This document shows positions 1 through 8,742 of a stretch of DNA of 64,000 nucleotides, piece after piece. The first letter of the stretch is position 1, and every line of letters starts with the position of its first letter. Below the pieces are notes generated by a model that worked only from the letters and a program-made list of their open reading frames with translations, searched no databases and was not told where the DNA came from. Source of the stretch: Alphaproteobacteria bacterium (GTDB lineage Bacteria > Pseudomonadota > Alphaproteobacteria > UBA6615); contig JAJFIX010000037.1 of assembly GCA_021774575.1 (NCBI GenBank), positions 1-64,000 of the forward strand. The letters run 5' to 3'. The position numbers and the translations under genes were made by a program.

Positions 1-338
1 GCAAAGAGCGACTTGCCGCTGTTCACGATCAGGGATTACGAGCAAACAATCGCGCTGGGAACTCACACCAGCCGATTCGTCGACGCGAACAAAAACAACA
101 GCGGTTCAAGTCGCCGGGATCGACCCAACGGTTTCTGTCGATCCATGCTGCCATATACAACGCCTTTGACGTCTAACGCCATCTTCTATCTCGACATATA
201 TTCAAGGCGTTTCGAGCCGCGACGTTCGCTGTCTGGAATCGAGGTTGGCATGCTATCTGATGCGGATCACCATCGACTTCTGGCTACCGCACTAGTTAAC
301 GTGTCAATGCCGTGGCGACTTATTCGCAGCCACATCAA
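1..338. other. No recognisable gene
   Basis: The ORF track offers a TTG-started 109-residue frame here, but it has no family resemblance I can recognise, an unusual composition and no clear ribosome-binding site. The stretch lies downstream of the minus-strand hydrolase gene. I see no tRNA, terminator or repeat in it. Confidence 0.4.
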
Positions 339-1772
339 TTAAAGCGAGCTGCCCTGATAAATATCGTCCATGATTTGCTTGAATCTGATAAGTGGACGTT
401 GATCCCGCATCATTGTCAGCGGAACGGAAAAATGGCCGCGGTCCAGAATAAAGCGATTTTCCGACGGCACCCCCCAGGTGTCCAGCGAAAACAAGCCCCC
501 ATTAAACGGTGTGACGACATCGCGGCGCCCGAGTACCGAAACAATATGTTCCGGCTGTACCTGTAACTCCGGTCCCGGATCAAGCAGAGGTAGAAACTCA
601 TGAAGCAAATCCAGGTTCCAACCGATTTCGACCGCGGCCCGTCGAATTCCCCAGATCGACGCCAGAGCGCCGTTGAGAACGGCATCCTCGTGATGATGGC
701 AATGGGTAATCAGCAGCAAGGCATCTGGCCGCAGGTGACCGGCCCAATGTTGGCTTACGTCGGCCGCTAGCTGGGCCATCATGGCGCCGAGACTCGAGCC
801 ACCCATCGCCACTGGCGCATTGGTATTTTGCCGACACCAATTCATGATGACGGACCACTCGCGCAAACCTGCCGTGAAGAGGTCGAGCGGCCCGAACGGC
901 GATGTCCCGACAAATTGCTCGCCACCGAATTGACCTGGAAGCACCCGGCGGCCGTGCCACGGTGCTTCGGGTCGAACGACCCTGAATCCGAATTTTACGA
1001 GAGTCTCAACTTCGTCGACCAACCCATGCCAATGATCAAATTCGACACAGACACCGTGCCCGAAGAGAAGTGTCGGCGGATTTTCAACATTTTCGGGTTC
1101 CTGAACACGGGCATAGACGGTATCCCCGACACGTTGAGACGGTGACGGAAAGCGCAGCCAATAATGCGTACCGACTTCACCGGCAACCTTTCTTGAAACT
1201 TCAATTTCCGGCATCGGAGATGGCACCGAAAATGCAGCGACGGGATCATTGACCAACGGTCCATAAACGGCCCGGACGTCATCCGCATGCGGAATAGCGA
1301 GCTTGATCAGAGGCACTTTGCGTCCTGCCAAAAGAAAACGAAAGAGCCGCCGAGTTGCATTATAGTCGTTGCGGCGATCACGCCGGCCGCTCTCGACCGC
1401 GACCAAATAATCCGGAGAGACCTCGGCCTTCCCAAAAAACGATTTGTCCCATTCCGCCTCCAGCGCGTTGACCGATGCGCGGGCTGCCTCAAATTTGCCA
1501 AGAGCCTGCATCAGGCGCGCACGCTCGCTCGCTCGCGGAGACATCGGCACGGCATCGTAAAATCGCTCCGGCGACCCTTCGGCGGCACGCGCTGCCGCCC
1601 AAAGCCTCGAGGTCGGAAAAAACCATTTACGCAATGTCATCAGGGTGAATTTATCAAACCAGGGCTGTGCAAGGGGGGCCCCTATCGGTTTGCGTAGTAT
1701 CGCGCCAACACCGCGCTCGGCAGGTAATCGATGGCCCGCCGCCGCCAGCTGTGACTTGTTTTGATCAGGCAT
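339..1772 (-). CDS. Alpha/beta hydrolase family protein
   Basis: Probable serine hydrolase of about 477 residues, roughly 170 longer than a minimal alpha/beta hydrolase because of an Arg- and Ala-rich N-terminal extension. The oxyanion region is visible in LLFGHGV, the nucleophile elbow is GGSSLG near residue 325, and a C-terminal DRGHFS supplies the likely catalytic His near residue 447. The ORF track opens at 1826, but the Met of MPDQNKSQ at 1772 overlaps the stop of the upstream acyltransferase gene by only 8 nt, which suits translational coupling. Pairing with an acyltransferase suggests a lipid ester substrate; that is inference and the substrate is unknown. Confidence 0.75.
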   Translation of the reverse strand: MPDQNKSQLAAAGHRLPAERGVGAILRKPIGAPLAQPWFDKFTLMTLRKWFFPTSRLWAAARAAEGSPERFYDAVPMSPRASERARLMQALGKFEAARASVNALEAEWDKSFFGKAEVSPDYLVAVESGRRDRRNDYNATRRLFRFLLAGRKVPLIKLAIPHADDVRAVYGPLVNDPVAAFSVPSPMPEIEVSRKVAGEVGTHYWLRFPSPSQRVGDTVYARVQEPENVENPPTLLFGHGVCVEFDHWHGLVDEVETLVKFGFRVVRPEAPWHGRRVLPGQFGGEQFVGTSPFGPLDLFTAGLREWSVIMNWCRQNTNAPVAMGGSSLGAMMAQLAADVSQHWAGHLRPDALLLITHCHHHEDAVLNGALASIWGIRRAAVEIGWNLDLLHEFLPLLDPGPELQVQPEHIVSVLGRRDVVTPFNGGLFSLDTWGVPSENRFILDRGHFSVPLTMMRDQRPLIRFKQIMDDIYQGSSL

Positions 1773-3198
1773 GAGTGATTTCAAGGCTCGGAATAAAATG
1801 GATGATGGAATTGGAGTAATAGCCAATCAATGGCCGTTCCGCAAAATTCAAACAGATCGCCCCGTTTGTATTCCGCTGCAATAATTTTCGGCCAAGCAGC
1901 ATTTCCAAAGCGTCCTCAAATAGAGGTACGGACTGTTTGTTTGGAAATAGCACATGGCCCCCATTGGATTGCGCCTCCGTAGATGCCGCATCAAATTTCC
2001 GGCGCAATTCCGCCTCGGTGTACTCTGCGTCGACACAATGTTGGAAAATCGCGCACAAAATTGACGTTGGCAGAACTGGCACCAAATGCCGAACGTTATC
2101 CTGTAACTCGTCGGCCAGCTCCCCAATCCATTCGAACTTTTCGGTGCGATCCAAGAGCGGCCAATTTAGCGAATTCTGCCTGAGCCATTCGGTAAAAGAG
2201 ACCGGCGAACCATAATTGGCGCAAGCATATCCATAGGGCTGGCCACGGCCGCGCAACCGATGTCCAATGACACGCCGAATGAAGGCCCCAGCAGAGCGCA
2301 ATATGAAAAAATTTCCCGCATTCACAAAACTGTCGGACGCCCGGGCGATGAGCGTTCGTTCTTCCGGAATGCGCTCGTAATTGGTTCCAATCGGTATAAA
2401 TACAATATCCGGGCTGGCGTTTGGATCGAAATCGCGGGTGATATAGGTCAGCATACCCAATTTCGGTTTCTGCAAGTAACCGTCACGCGATAGCGCGCCT
2501 TCAACAAACAGTGCGTGCGGGACCCGCTCTTGAGTTAACATTTGTACAAATCGCTCCAGCACTTTGCGATAGAGCGGATCCCCGGAATCACGCCGCAGAA
2601 AATACCCACCTGCCGCCCGCATTAGTGGCTGAATAGGCCAAACCTTTGCCCATTCGCCAATCCCATAGGACATTGTGCTGCGAGTTGCCGTCATGTAGGT
2701 GGCAAGCACGTAGTCGATATTGGTCCGGTGGTTCATGAAGAACACGACCGCGCTGTCATCGGAGACCTTCGCAAGGCCGTCACTATCCATGTACCCCAAT
2801 CGCACCTTGTACATGAACCTCAAAAGGGCCCGCGCTGACCAATAACCAACCCTGAAATAGAAATAGGGGCTGAATGCCGGCACGATTTCGTAGGCAATTC
2901 TTGTGACTTGCTTGCGCAGGGTGGCGACCGGCTGTCGTGTTTCGCCGGCGAGCTCCTTGATATAATCGCTGACCTCCGCGTCGTAGGCGAGGCGATCTGC
3001 TAATATTCGCCGACGCGTCAGCGAAAATTGCGACACCTGAAGCTGAAGACGCGAATTGACCTCATCGACAACCCGCTGAGAACGCCGTCGTATCATCCAA
3101 CCGAGGGTCGGTGGCAACAGGTGGCGGTAGACGGCGGTGGCAGAAAGAACCGTCAGTATCAAAAGTACGATGAGCGGGACGCTGACGGTGCTCAACAT
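1765..3198 (-). CDS. PlsB-like membrane acyltransferase
   Basis: Acyltransferase of the glycerol-3-phosphate/lysophospholipid acyltransferase superfamily, expected to move acyl chains onto a glycerolipid at the inner membrane. The family blocks appear in order: NHRTNID (H-x4-D, about residue 156), GGYFLRRDSGDP (about 200), FVEGALSRDG (about 230) and the IPIGTNYERIPEE region (about 270). The N-terminus has one hydrophobic segment (VPLIVLLILTVLSATAVY). At 477 residues it is shorter than enterobacterial PlsB (about 800), so it lacks much of the flanking sequence of that enzyme and may use another acceptor. It is first in a two-gene operon with the overlapping hydrolase. Confidence 0.82.
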   Translation of the reverse strand: MLSTVSVPLIVLLILTVLSATAVYRHLLPPTLGWMIRRRSQRVVDEVNSRLQLQVSQFSLTRRRILADRLAYDAEVSDYIKELAGETRQPVATLRKQVTRIAYEIVPAFSPYFYFRVGYWSARALLRFMYKVRLGYMDSDGLAKVSDDSAVVFFMNHRTNIDYVLATYMTATRSTMSYGIGEWAKVWPIQPLMRAAGGYFLRRDSGDPLYRKVLERFVQMLTQERVPHALFVEGALSRDGYLQKPKLGMLTYITRDFDPNASPDIVFIPIGTNYERIPEERTLIARASDSFVNAGNFFILRSAGAFIRRVIGHRLRGRGQPYGYACANYGSPVSFTEWLRQNSLNWPLLDRTEKFEWIGELADELQDNVRHLVPVLPTSILCAIFQHCVDAEYTEAELRRKFDAASTEAQSNGGHVLFPNKQSVPLFEDALEMLLGRKLLQRNTNGAICLNFAERPLIGYYSNSIIHFIPSLEITHA

Positions 3199-3386
3199 GG
3201 CGCACCAACCCCTGTATGGCCCGGCTCGGCGCCTCCAACAAACAATGGGAGACGAAGCCCGCTCACCGGCGAATTATCGCGGCACCACCGGACCAATCGG
3301 CTGTCACCACAATTGCAAGGATCCAGATCAATCAATATTTCGCCTGCTCCAATGCAATATGTGCGAACAAATGGCGTGGGCTTTGA

Positions 3387-3546
3387 GTCACCCTATTCTT
3401 CGCAGGCATCAATCTTCAGATCAATAGTAATGCAGGAGGGGATCGCTATTATGTTCCTCAAGCCGCTTATTTTACCGGCGATATCGACGCCCGCGACGGC
3501 ACTGTCATGGGCACTGTCACATTAACCGACCGCGAGCGTAAGAATT
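3387..3546 (+). pseudogene. Reading-frame remnant cut by the IS6 element
   Basis: After a stop codon, one frame stays open into the insertion sequence and reads like real protein (for example GGDRYYVPQAAYFTGDIDA, then GTVTLTD). No start codon is visible and the 3' end is replaced by the IS6-type element. I do not recognise the family. It is probably the interior of a gene lost by the insertion, but chance coding cannot be excluded. Confidence 0.3.
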
Positions 3547-4306
3547 CCCGGCTATCACTTTTCAGGCCGCCGCACGTGGGCTGTCCCACATATCGAATGC
3601 CCTGGCACGATACCGCTTGAACGTAATTCGCTTGATGAGACGGCGTTGAAGGTAAAAATTGTTGTAGACGGCAGATCGGATGTTCAGGAATCGTTGGGCG
3701 GAACCTGGTGGCTTGAATCGTTGCTGCTTTCGTTCTCTTCGCCGAACTGGGTGGTGCGAATTCTCCGCCCCGTTATTTGATCGCTTACTATCAACGTGTT
3801 CAGCCGTCAGGCCAATAAATTGAAAGGCAATGTGATAGGATCGTAGCTTATCGGTCACAATCCGGGTTGGTGCGAAGCCCTGTCGCTTCATGAGTTTCCG
3901 CATCAGCTTCAGTGCCGCTCTGGCATTACGTCTCCGTTGAACTAGAAACTCGAGAACCTCGCCCTCGTTGTCCACGGCACGCCATAGCCAATGTCGTCTG
4001 CGGCGGATCACAATGGCCATCTCGTCAAGATGCCAGTGGTTACTGGGCGTTGGTCGCGATCGCCGAAGATTGTGGGCAATCGGCACGCCAAATTTCGTAA
4101 ACCAGCGCCTAACGGTCTCGTATGAAATATCGAGACCGCGTTCCGACAGTAATTCTTCAACATCCCGAAAGCTGAGAGTGAACTTGGCGTATAGCCAAAC
4201 CGAATGACGAACGATATCGGGTGAAAATCGATGGCGTTTAAAGTTGAGATGGTGCATGCATCGAAGCCGAGGCCGCTTTTCAGCGCAGCCGAAGTAGAAA
4301 GCCGGG
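3547..4306 (-). mobile_element. IS6-family insertion sequence
   Basis: About 760 bp carrying one transposase gene. The outer ends form an imperfect inverted repeat: CCCGGCTATCACTTTT on the left against CCCGGCTTTCTACTTC read from the right end (11 of 16 match). This is an IS6-like size with the transposase filling nearly all of it. I see no 8-bp target duplication (TAAGAATT against ACACCGGC), consistent with an old insertion, cointegrate resolution or my ends being slightly off. Confidence 0.6.
3562..4257 (-). CDS. IS6-family DDE transposase
   Basis: DDE transposase of 231 residues, close to the usual 234-240 for IS26 relatives. The catalytic triad is recognisable in HLDEM, TDKLRSY and GAENSHHPVRRRER. 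The N-terminus has the family pattern FSPDIV then FRDVEELLSERG followed by a helix-turn-helix-like YETVRRWFTKFG. The frame is complete with no internal stop, so the gene may still be functional. Confidence 0.9.
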   Translation of the reverse strand: MHHLNFKRHRFSPDIVRHSVWLYAKFTLSFRDVEELLSERGLDISYETVRRWFTKFGVPIAHNLRRSRPTPSNHWHLDEMAIVIRRRRHWLWRAVDNEGEVLEFLVQRRRNARAALKLMRKLMKRQGFAPTRIVTDKLRSYHIAFQFIGLTAEHVDSKRSNNGAENSHHPVRRRERKQQRFKPPGSAQRFLNIRSAVYNNFYLQRRLIKRITFKRYRARAFDMWDSPRAAA

Positions 4307-4541
4307 ACACCGGCGCTCGCCCTCTCCCCACCTCAAAACCCTATTCCTGCTTTGGAGGGTTTGAAACGGCCCTTCTCCCAATATTAATGGGGGTAAGGCC
4401 ATCACTGTCTGCGGGCCCGGCGGCAATCTGCTTCTTTCAGTCGCCGTAGGGGCCGAAAGTGGACATAATGACTGTCCTCGGAACTCCGTTATATTATTGG
4501 AAGGGATGGGGGCAGCAAAAAATACTGGAGGCGTATTGTAT

Positions 4542-4724
4542 CTATGCATTCAGAAGTTCGTGGATCTTCAGGGCGAGTGCTTTATTCTCATAGGGTTTAT
4601 CTATCCAATCAAAATCACCGTCGACCAATTGCGTAGTGATCGTGCTCTTTAGCGTATACCCCGAGGTAATTAATGTTCTGAGGCCCCGGCGCAGCTCTCT
4701 TGCTTTTTCGGCGACCTCTGGTCT
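4542..4724 (-). pseudogene. Truncated response-regulator receiver domain (C-terminal half)
   Basis: Not in the ORF track. The minus-strand frame reads RPEVAEKARELRRGLRTLITSGY, continues through DFDWIDKPYENKALALKI and stops after HELLNA. This is the back half of a CheY-like receiver: TSGY carries the conserved Thr/Ser of beta-4, and the K of DKPY is the invariant beta-5 Lys. The phosphoacceptor Asp half is missing because the frame abuts the IS3 remnant. It was probably part of a response regulator or hybrid kinase. Confidence 0.7.
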
Positions 4725-5417
4725 TGTCCCGGATTGATTCCGGGTCCATTAGTCATTTAAGCTGCTTTTTGTTCGAAGGCCAATGGACTTTTTCCACCTA
4801 AAGTTGAGTGCGTCTGCGTGGGTTGTAAAAGCCGATGATATATTTAAGGAGTGCGGCTTCGGCCTGCCGTCGGGTCTGCCATTGATGCCGCCAGATCAGT
4901 TCTGCCTTCACCGTTTTGAAGAAAGTTTCGACCGCTGCATTCTCATAGCAATTGCCCTTGCCGCTCATCGAGACCTTGAAGCCGTGTTGCCGCAACCGAT
5001 TTTGATAATCGTGAGAGCAATACTGACTGCCCCGATCCGTATGATGGATGCAGCCCGGCATCGGCTTGCGCAGGGCTACAGCCATATCCAAAGCCCTGAT
5101 TGCCAGGTCTTTCTTCAGTCGATTGCTGACGGCCCAACCGATGATACGCCGCGAATGCAGATCCAGCATCACTGCGAGATACAACCAGCCTCCCGCGTCC
5201 AGATATAACTGATATCGCCGACCCATTTCCGGTCCGGTGCATCCGCCATGAAGTTGCGGTTCAACAGGTTGGGCGCGATATTGAAGTTGTGATTGCTGTC
5301 CGTTGTCACCTTGTACTTGCGGGTTCGCACAACAGATATGGCGTTCTGGCGCAACAAACGGCCAACACGACGGTGACCGACATTAAGGCCAAGCTCTTTC
5401 AGCCCCTCGGTCATCAC
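4725..5417 (-). mobile_element. Truncated IS3-family element
   Basis: The minus strand carries most of an IS3 orfB. The low-coordinate end probably lies near 4725, where TGTCCCGGATTGATTCCGGG forms a plausible IS terminus directly beside the broken receiver frame. At the high-coordinate side the OrfB similarity stops near 5417 and orfA is absent, so the element is a 5'-truncated remnant. Confidence 0.65.
4757..5417 (-). pseudogene. IS3 OrfB transposase, two frameshifts, 5' truncated
   Basis: Integrase-core transposase of the IS3 group in three pieces. Piece one starts in the MTEGLKELGLNVGHRRVGRLL region and runs to WVGDISYIWTREAG; loss of one G (expected REGWLYLAV) shifts frame near 5180. Piece two runs from WLYLAVMLDLHSRRIIGWAVS through HHTDRGSQY and ENAAVETFFKTVKAE to NPRRRTQL; loss of one C (expected RRRHSTLGG) shifts frame near 4808. 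The last piece is GGKSPLAFEQKAA. Domain content is recognisable but the enzyme cannot be made without correction, and the N-terminus is missing. Confidence 0.8.
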
Positions 5418-5445
5418 ACAAACCAGACCGGTTCTCCATCGGTCC

Positions 5446-5540
5446 AGTGGTGGGTTTTTACTCCGGCCAGCGGTGTAATTTTACTCCGGCGTTGATAGAT
5501 TGAGAGTCAGGTGGTCACTTTTCTGACCCTGGGGTCACAT
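5446..5540. repeat. Short repeats resembling IS21-type ends
   Basis: Two near copies occur in direct orientation: GTGGGTTTTTACTCCGG (5450-5466) and GTGTAATTTTACTCCGG (5473-5489), followed by GTGGTCACTTTTCTGACC and GGGGTCACATTT. Multiple short terminal repeats of this kind are typical of IS21-family termini. No istA/istB coding sequence is present, so this would be a scar; the assignment is tentative. Confidence 0.35.
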
Positions 5541-5617
5541 TTCCTGCTGCAAACTGCTACAATCAACTGCTACAGTCTATGCAATGCAGAGACGCTAACC
5601 TTTTGAAATCATTGGCA

Positions 5618-5650
5618 TGGCATCCCTTCCCCTAGGGGATGCCATTTTTC
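5618..5650. repeat. Dispersed att-like repeat, copy E (core only)
   Basis: Core reads CTTCCCCTAGGGGATGCCAT and lies in an inverted repeat, GGCATCCC (5619-5626) against GGGATGCC (5636-5643), followed by a T-run. It matches the 3' core of copies A (10.57 kb), B (23.35 kb) and D (15.47 kb). It stands at the start of the MarR/NmrA module, between it and the insertion-sequence scar. It might also act as a terminator. Confidence 0.55.
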
Positions 5651-5673
5651 TGACTTTTCTGACATCATTTTGA

Positions 5674-5700
5674 GTCCGCTTTCACCCACGCAAAGCGGAC
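5674..5700. repeat. REP-like hairpin, GTCCGCTTT/AAAGCGGAC
   Basis: Perfect 9-bp inverted repeat GTCCGCTTT and AAAGCGGAC around a 9-nt loop. Similar hairpins lie near 10374, 18579 and 21739, all intergenic, so this is a small interspersed palindrome family. Confidence 0.6.
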
Positions 5701-5786
5701 AAAATAGGTGTGTCGGCAAGACGTCCGCTAATAGGCCTAAGCGGAATTATTATTCAGCCTAAATCAATTCGGCGAGAATATCGGAG

Positions 5787-5829
5787 TTGACAAGGGTCAA
5801 TAACTGTATATACAGATAATGACCCTTGT
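5787..5829 (+). promoter_or_regulatory. Promoter and palindromic operator of the MarR gene
   Basis: A TTGACA hexamer (5787-5792) begins a long palindrome with arms ACAAGGGTCA (5790-5799) and TGACCCTTGT (5820-5829). Its centre is CTGTATATACAG (5804-5815), which also supplies a possible -10 (TATACA, 16-nt spacing). A MarR dimer bound here would cover the promoter, so autorepression is likely. The TGTATATACA centre recurs before the next gene. Confidence 0.75.
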
Positions 5830-5853
5830 AGACTAGCAACACGGAACGATCAA

Positions 5854-6312
5854 ATGAACGACCTCAACCTGTCATCGGCCGAAAATATGCAGTCTACCAG
5901 TTGCGTTAGCTACCGGCTTCGTAGGGCTGGGAGAATTGCCGCAAAATTTTATGACAATGCACTAAAACCAAGCGGATTGCGCAACACTCAGTTCACACTG
6001 ATCGCTTCACTCAAGCGGCTCGGGGAAACAAATATTGGTGATCTGGCGGAAACGCTGGCAACTGATGCAACGACCTTGACCCGAAATCTTGAAATTCTGG
6101 TTCGTCGGGGGCTGATTGAAAACGTTGAGGCCGAGGACGGGCGCGTTCGCTACGTCCGACTTACAGACCTTGGCCATCAAAAGTTCAAGGAAGCGGTTCC
6201 ACTGTGGCGCACAGCACAACGCCGTGTGCTCAAAGCGCTTGAACCGGAACCTTGGGCAGTAATGGCCGAACAGCTTGCCAAGATCGAAACCGCTTGCGAC
6301 GTCCACAGTTAA
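5854..6312 (+). CDS. MarR-family transcriptional regulator
   Basis: Winged-helix repressor of 152 residues, normal MarR size, expected to bind DNA as a dimer and respond to a small phenolic or oxidative signal. The recognition region is visible in IGDLAETLATDATTLTRNLEILVRRGLI, followed by the wing EDGRVRYVRLTDLG. It sits between two palindromes with the same TGTATATACA centre, so it probably controls itself and the NmrA-like reductase, membrane protein and DUF1330 gene downstream. The natural ligand cannot be read from the sequence. Confidence 0.9.
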   Translation: MNDLNLSSAENMQSTSCVSYRLRRAGRIAAKFYDNALKPSGLRNTQFTLIASLKRLGETNIGDLAETLATDATTLTRNLEILVRRGLIENVEAEDGRVRYVRLTDLGHQKFKEAVPLWRTAQRRVLKALEPEPWAVMAEQLAKIETACDVHS

Positions 6313-6319
6313 AAAATTT

Positions 6320-6351
6320 ACCCATAAATATGTATATACAGGTTTATGGGT
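6320..6351 (+). promoter_or_regulatory. Second MarR-type palindrome before the NmrA gene
   Basis: ACCCATAAA (6320-6328) and TTTATGGGT (6343-6351) flank TGTATATACA (6331-6340). The centre is identical to that of the operator at 5804-5815 while the arms differ. It lies directly upstream of the Shine-Dalgarno sequence of the reductase, so it is probably a second operator; as RNA it could also form a hairpin. Confidence 0.65.
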
Positions 6352-6375
6352 TTTTCGTTTACCAGGAGAAAGACC

Positions 6376-7494
6376 ATGACACAGTCAAAAATTCTAGTTA
6401 CCGCCGCCGCCGGCCATACCGGCTCAGCTACTGTCCTTCAATTACTTGAAATGGGATTTCCTGTCCGTGCCTTCGTCAGGCGCAAAGATGCTCGCTCGGT
6501 TGCTCTAGCAAGGGCCGGGGCTGAGATATTCGTCGGCGATATGTTCGATTATCGCGATCTACGGGACTCAATGGCCGGAGTTCAACGTGCCTATCATTGC
6601 CCGCCCTTTGCGGCCAATCTTTTGCATAATACGATGGCCTTTGCCATCGCGGCAGAAGAGGCCAAGCTCGAAGTTGTCGCATTGATGAGCCAATGGAACC
6701 CACACCCAAGCCATCCATCAGTCATCTCGCGCGAACATTGGATGACAAACCAGGTGTTTCGCTGGATGCCATCGGTGGATGTTATCCACATCAACCCGGG
6801 TCTCTTTGCGTTTGTCGCCATGCTAGGCCTTCCCGCGATCGCTCACTTCGGCATGTTCATGGGACCATTTGGCGACGGCTTGAATGCACCGCCTTCGAAC
6901 GAGGACATCGCCCGCGTTGCAGCGGCCGTTCTTGCTGATCCAGCGTCTCATATCGGCAAGAGCTACCGTCCGACCAGTTCGAAACTGATTTCACCCAACG
7001 ACATGGCCAAAACTATGGGTAAGGTTCTTGGCCGCAAAGTTACTTACAAGGATGTCCCGTTTAAGACCTTTAGCAAGGCTGCCATTGCCTTAGGTTACTC
7101 GCTCCCGGAAATCGCTCATTTGCGATACTATTCTGAGGAACTAAGAAATGGTGCCTTTGCAGTTGGTGGGCCGACCGACCACGTTCTCCAGGTCACCGGG
7201 CGGCAACCGGAAGATTTTGAGACTATCGCGCGGCGGTATATCCAGGATCCAGCGCTCATTCATCCAAACCTTAAAGTCGGGTCCAAGCTTTCGGCAATAG
7301 CGTTCCTGTTCAAGATGATGGGCACACGGCCGCCAAATTTCCCCGCCTGGGAACGTCAGCAGAACTACCCACTTCTCGACAATCCGGTTCTCTCGCAAGA
7401 CAGCGACGAATGGCTCGCGACCGCTGAGCGCCAACAACTCAATCTTTTGCCAAACCTGCATTCCACAGCGCCCGCTCTGGCATTGGTTTCATAG
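6376..7494 (+). CDS. NmrA-like NAD(P)-binding protein
   Basis: Atypical short-chain dehydrogenase of the NmrA/HSCARG type, about 372 residues. The N-terminus has the Rossmann pattern ILVTAAAGHTGSATVLQLLEMGFPVRAFVRR, with GHTGSA standing for GxxGxxG, then GAEIFVGDMFD. No canonical YxxxK catalytic pair is evident, as is usual for NmrA proteins, which may act as redox sensors or quinone reductases. The start at 6376 is chosen over 6346 because AGGAGA lies 6 nt upstream and the extra residues overlap the operator. Beside a MarR regulator, a role in quinone or electrophile response is plausible but inferred. Confidence 0.8.
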   Translation: MTQSKILVTAAAGHTGSATVLQLLEMGFPVRAFVRRKDARSVALARAGAEIFVGDMFDYRDLRDSMAGVQRAYHCPPFAANLLHNTMAFAIAAEEAKLEVVALMSQWNPHPSHPSVISREHWMTNQVFRWMPSVDVIHINPGLFAFVAMLGLPAIAHFGMFMGPFGDGLNAPPSNEDIARVAAAVLADPASHIGKSYRPTSSKLISPNDMAKTMGKVLGRKVTYKDVPFKTFSKAAIALGYSLPEIAHLRYYSEELRNGAFAVGGPTDHVLQVTGRQPEDFETIARRYIQDPALIHPNLKVGSKLSAIAFLFKMMGTRPPNFPAWERQQNYPLLDNPVLSQDSDEWLATAERQQLNLLPNLHSTAPALALVS

Positions 7495-7564
7495 ATTCCA
7501 CGAGCTTAACTTTCCGAGGTTAATACACGTGCCCAGGAGACGCGAAATAACAGGAGACATGACA

Positions 7565-8224
7565 ATGTCTATCGTACAAAACACCAACCCTTCCACCACC
7601 GTTCGCATTCCAACTGGGGTTTCCATTGCCGTCGGTCTGGCCCTTTGGCTGGCCGTCGTTTGGTCAATGGGCACCAGTGGCATTCTAACAGCTCCGGCAA
7701 CTCAGCCTTTCCGCCCGGTTTTATTGTCCGTCGTCGTGCCGGTGATTGCCTTCCTTGCGGCCTATGCCGGTTCCATGCGCTTTCGCAATTTCATGCTGTC
7801 TCTCGACGTGCGTTTCTTGACCATGCTGCAGCTTTGGCGCGTTCTCGGCTTCGGTTTCATAACTCTCTATGCATACGATGTCCTGCCGGGCCTATTCGCC
7901 TGGCCAGCAGGGCTCGGAGATGTGGCCATCGGATTAACGGCGCCAATAGTTGTATGGGCGTTACTGCATCAGCCCGATTTCGTTAAAAGTGGTCGTTTCG
8001 TCATCTTCAATCTGCTCGGTATCCTGGACTTCGTTGTTGCCGCCAGCACCGCGGTATTGGCCTCGGGCGCCTATCCGGAAATTTATACAGGGTTGCCAAC
8101 CAGTGCGCCTATGGAGCTATGGCCCCTCATCATATTCCCCGGTTTTATTGTGCCGTTGTTCTTGTTTGCACATCTGACGGTTCTTTTCCAAGTGTACGCG
8201 CGCAGACAGCAAACAAGCACTTGA
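7565..8224 (+). CDS. Multi-pass membrane protein of unknown function
   Basis: About 219 residues with six or so hydrophobic segments (IAVGLALWLAVVWSMG, LLSVVVPVIAFLAAYAG, LWRVLGFGFITLYAYDVL, VAIGLTAPIVVWALL, FVIFNLLGILDFVVAASTAVL, WPLIIFPGFIVPLFLFAHLTVLFQ). It is therefore an integral inner-membrane protein. No catalytic motif is recognised. The ORF opens at 7529, but AGGAG at 7552-7556 best serves the ATG at 7565; 7559 is possible. It follows the NmrA gene on the same strand and probably belongs to the MarR-controlled unit. Confidence 0.75.
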   Translation: MSIVQNTNPSTTVRIPTGVSIAVGLALWLAVVWSMGTSGILTAPATQPFRPVLLSVVVPVIAFLAAYAGSMRFRNFMLSLDVRFLTMLQLWRVLGFGFITLYAYDVLPGLFAWPAGLGDVAIGLTAPIVVWALLHQPDFVKSGRFVIFNLLGILDFVVAASTAVLASGAYPEIYTGLPTSAPMELWPLIIFPGFIVPLFLFAHLTVLFQVYARRQQTST

Positions 8225-8291
8225 TCGATCACCACCCAAACCGAACGACCGCCTGCACTGGGCTTTAATCCAAACCTAATGGAGCAAAAAA

Positions 8292-8585
8292 ATGAGCGCG
8301 ATTATGGTGTCACAAATTACGATTACTGACCCACAAGTCTTTCAGGATTACTTGGCAAAATCCAAGGAACTCGCCACACGCTATGATGCGGAGCTGTTGT
8401 TTCGCGGCAAGAAAACAGGCGTCCTGAACGGCCAGGCAGGTGAACACCAGATGGTGGTGATTGCCCGTTTCCCCGATATGGCATCAATCGATGCTTGGCA
8501 CGCTTGTGCAGAATACCAGGACCTGATCTCTTTGCGCGAAAAGGGATCAACGCAGGTTATGGTGACCTACAACGACGCCCAATAA
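8292..8585 (+). CDS. DUF1330-like ferredoxin-fold protein
   Basis: Small protein of 97 residues with the dimeric alpha-beta barrel pattern of DUF1330/ABM proteins: an opening beta strand, then VFQDYLAKSKELATRYDAELLFRG, then MVVIARFPDMASIDAWHACAEYQDL, which matches the F.d..aa..wy.s.eYq.l signature. The family has no settled biochemical role. It ends the MarR-linked operon; AATGGAGC precedes the ATG. Confidence 0.75.
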   Translation: MSAIMVSQITITDPQVFQDYLAKSKELATRYDAELLFRGKKTGVLNGQAGEHQMVVIARFPDMASIDAWHACAEYQDLISLREKGSTQVMVTYNDAQ

Positions 8586-8742
8586 TGCGCCAGGGGCAGC
8601 TACGGTGTTTCAAGTCAGCCGTAACTGCCCTTTCACAACTAAATATTTCAGCTTTGGGTCAAAGATGGTCTTGGTCAGTCTCCTGAAATTATGGCGGCTA
8701 TCGGGTTAAAAACTGCCATCGCGAGATCGCGCCCTTACACCC

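Noticed and set aside
5600-5660. tRNA 3' end at repeat copy E
   Set aside because: The core is palindromic and resembles an acceptor/T-arm end, but no D-arm, anticodon arm or T-loop could be found on either strand.
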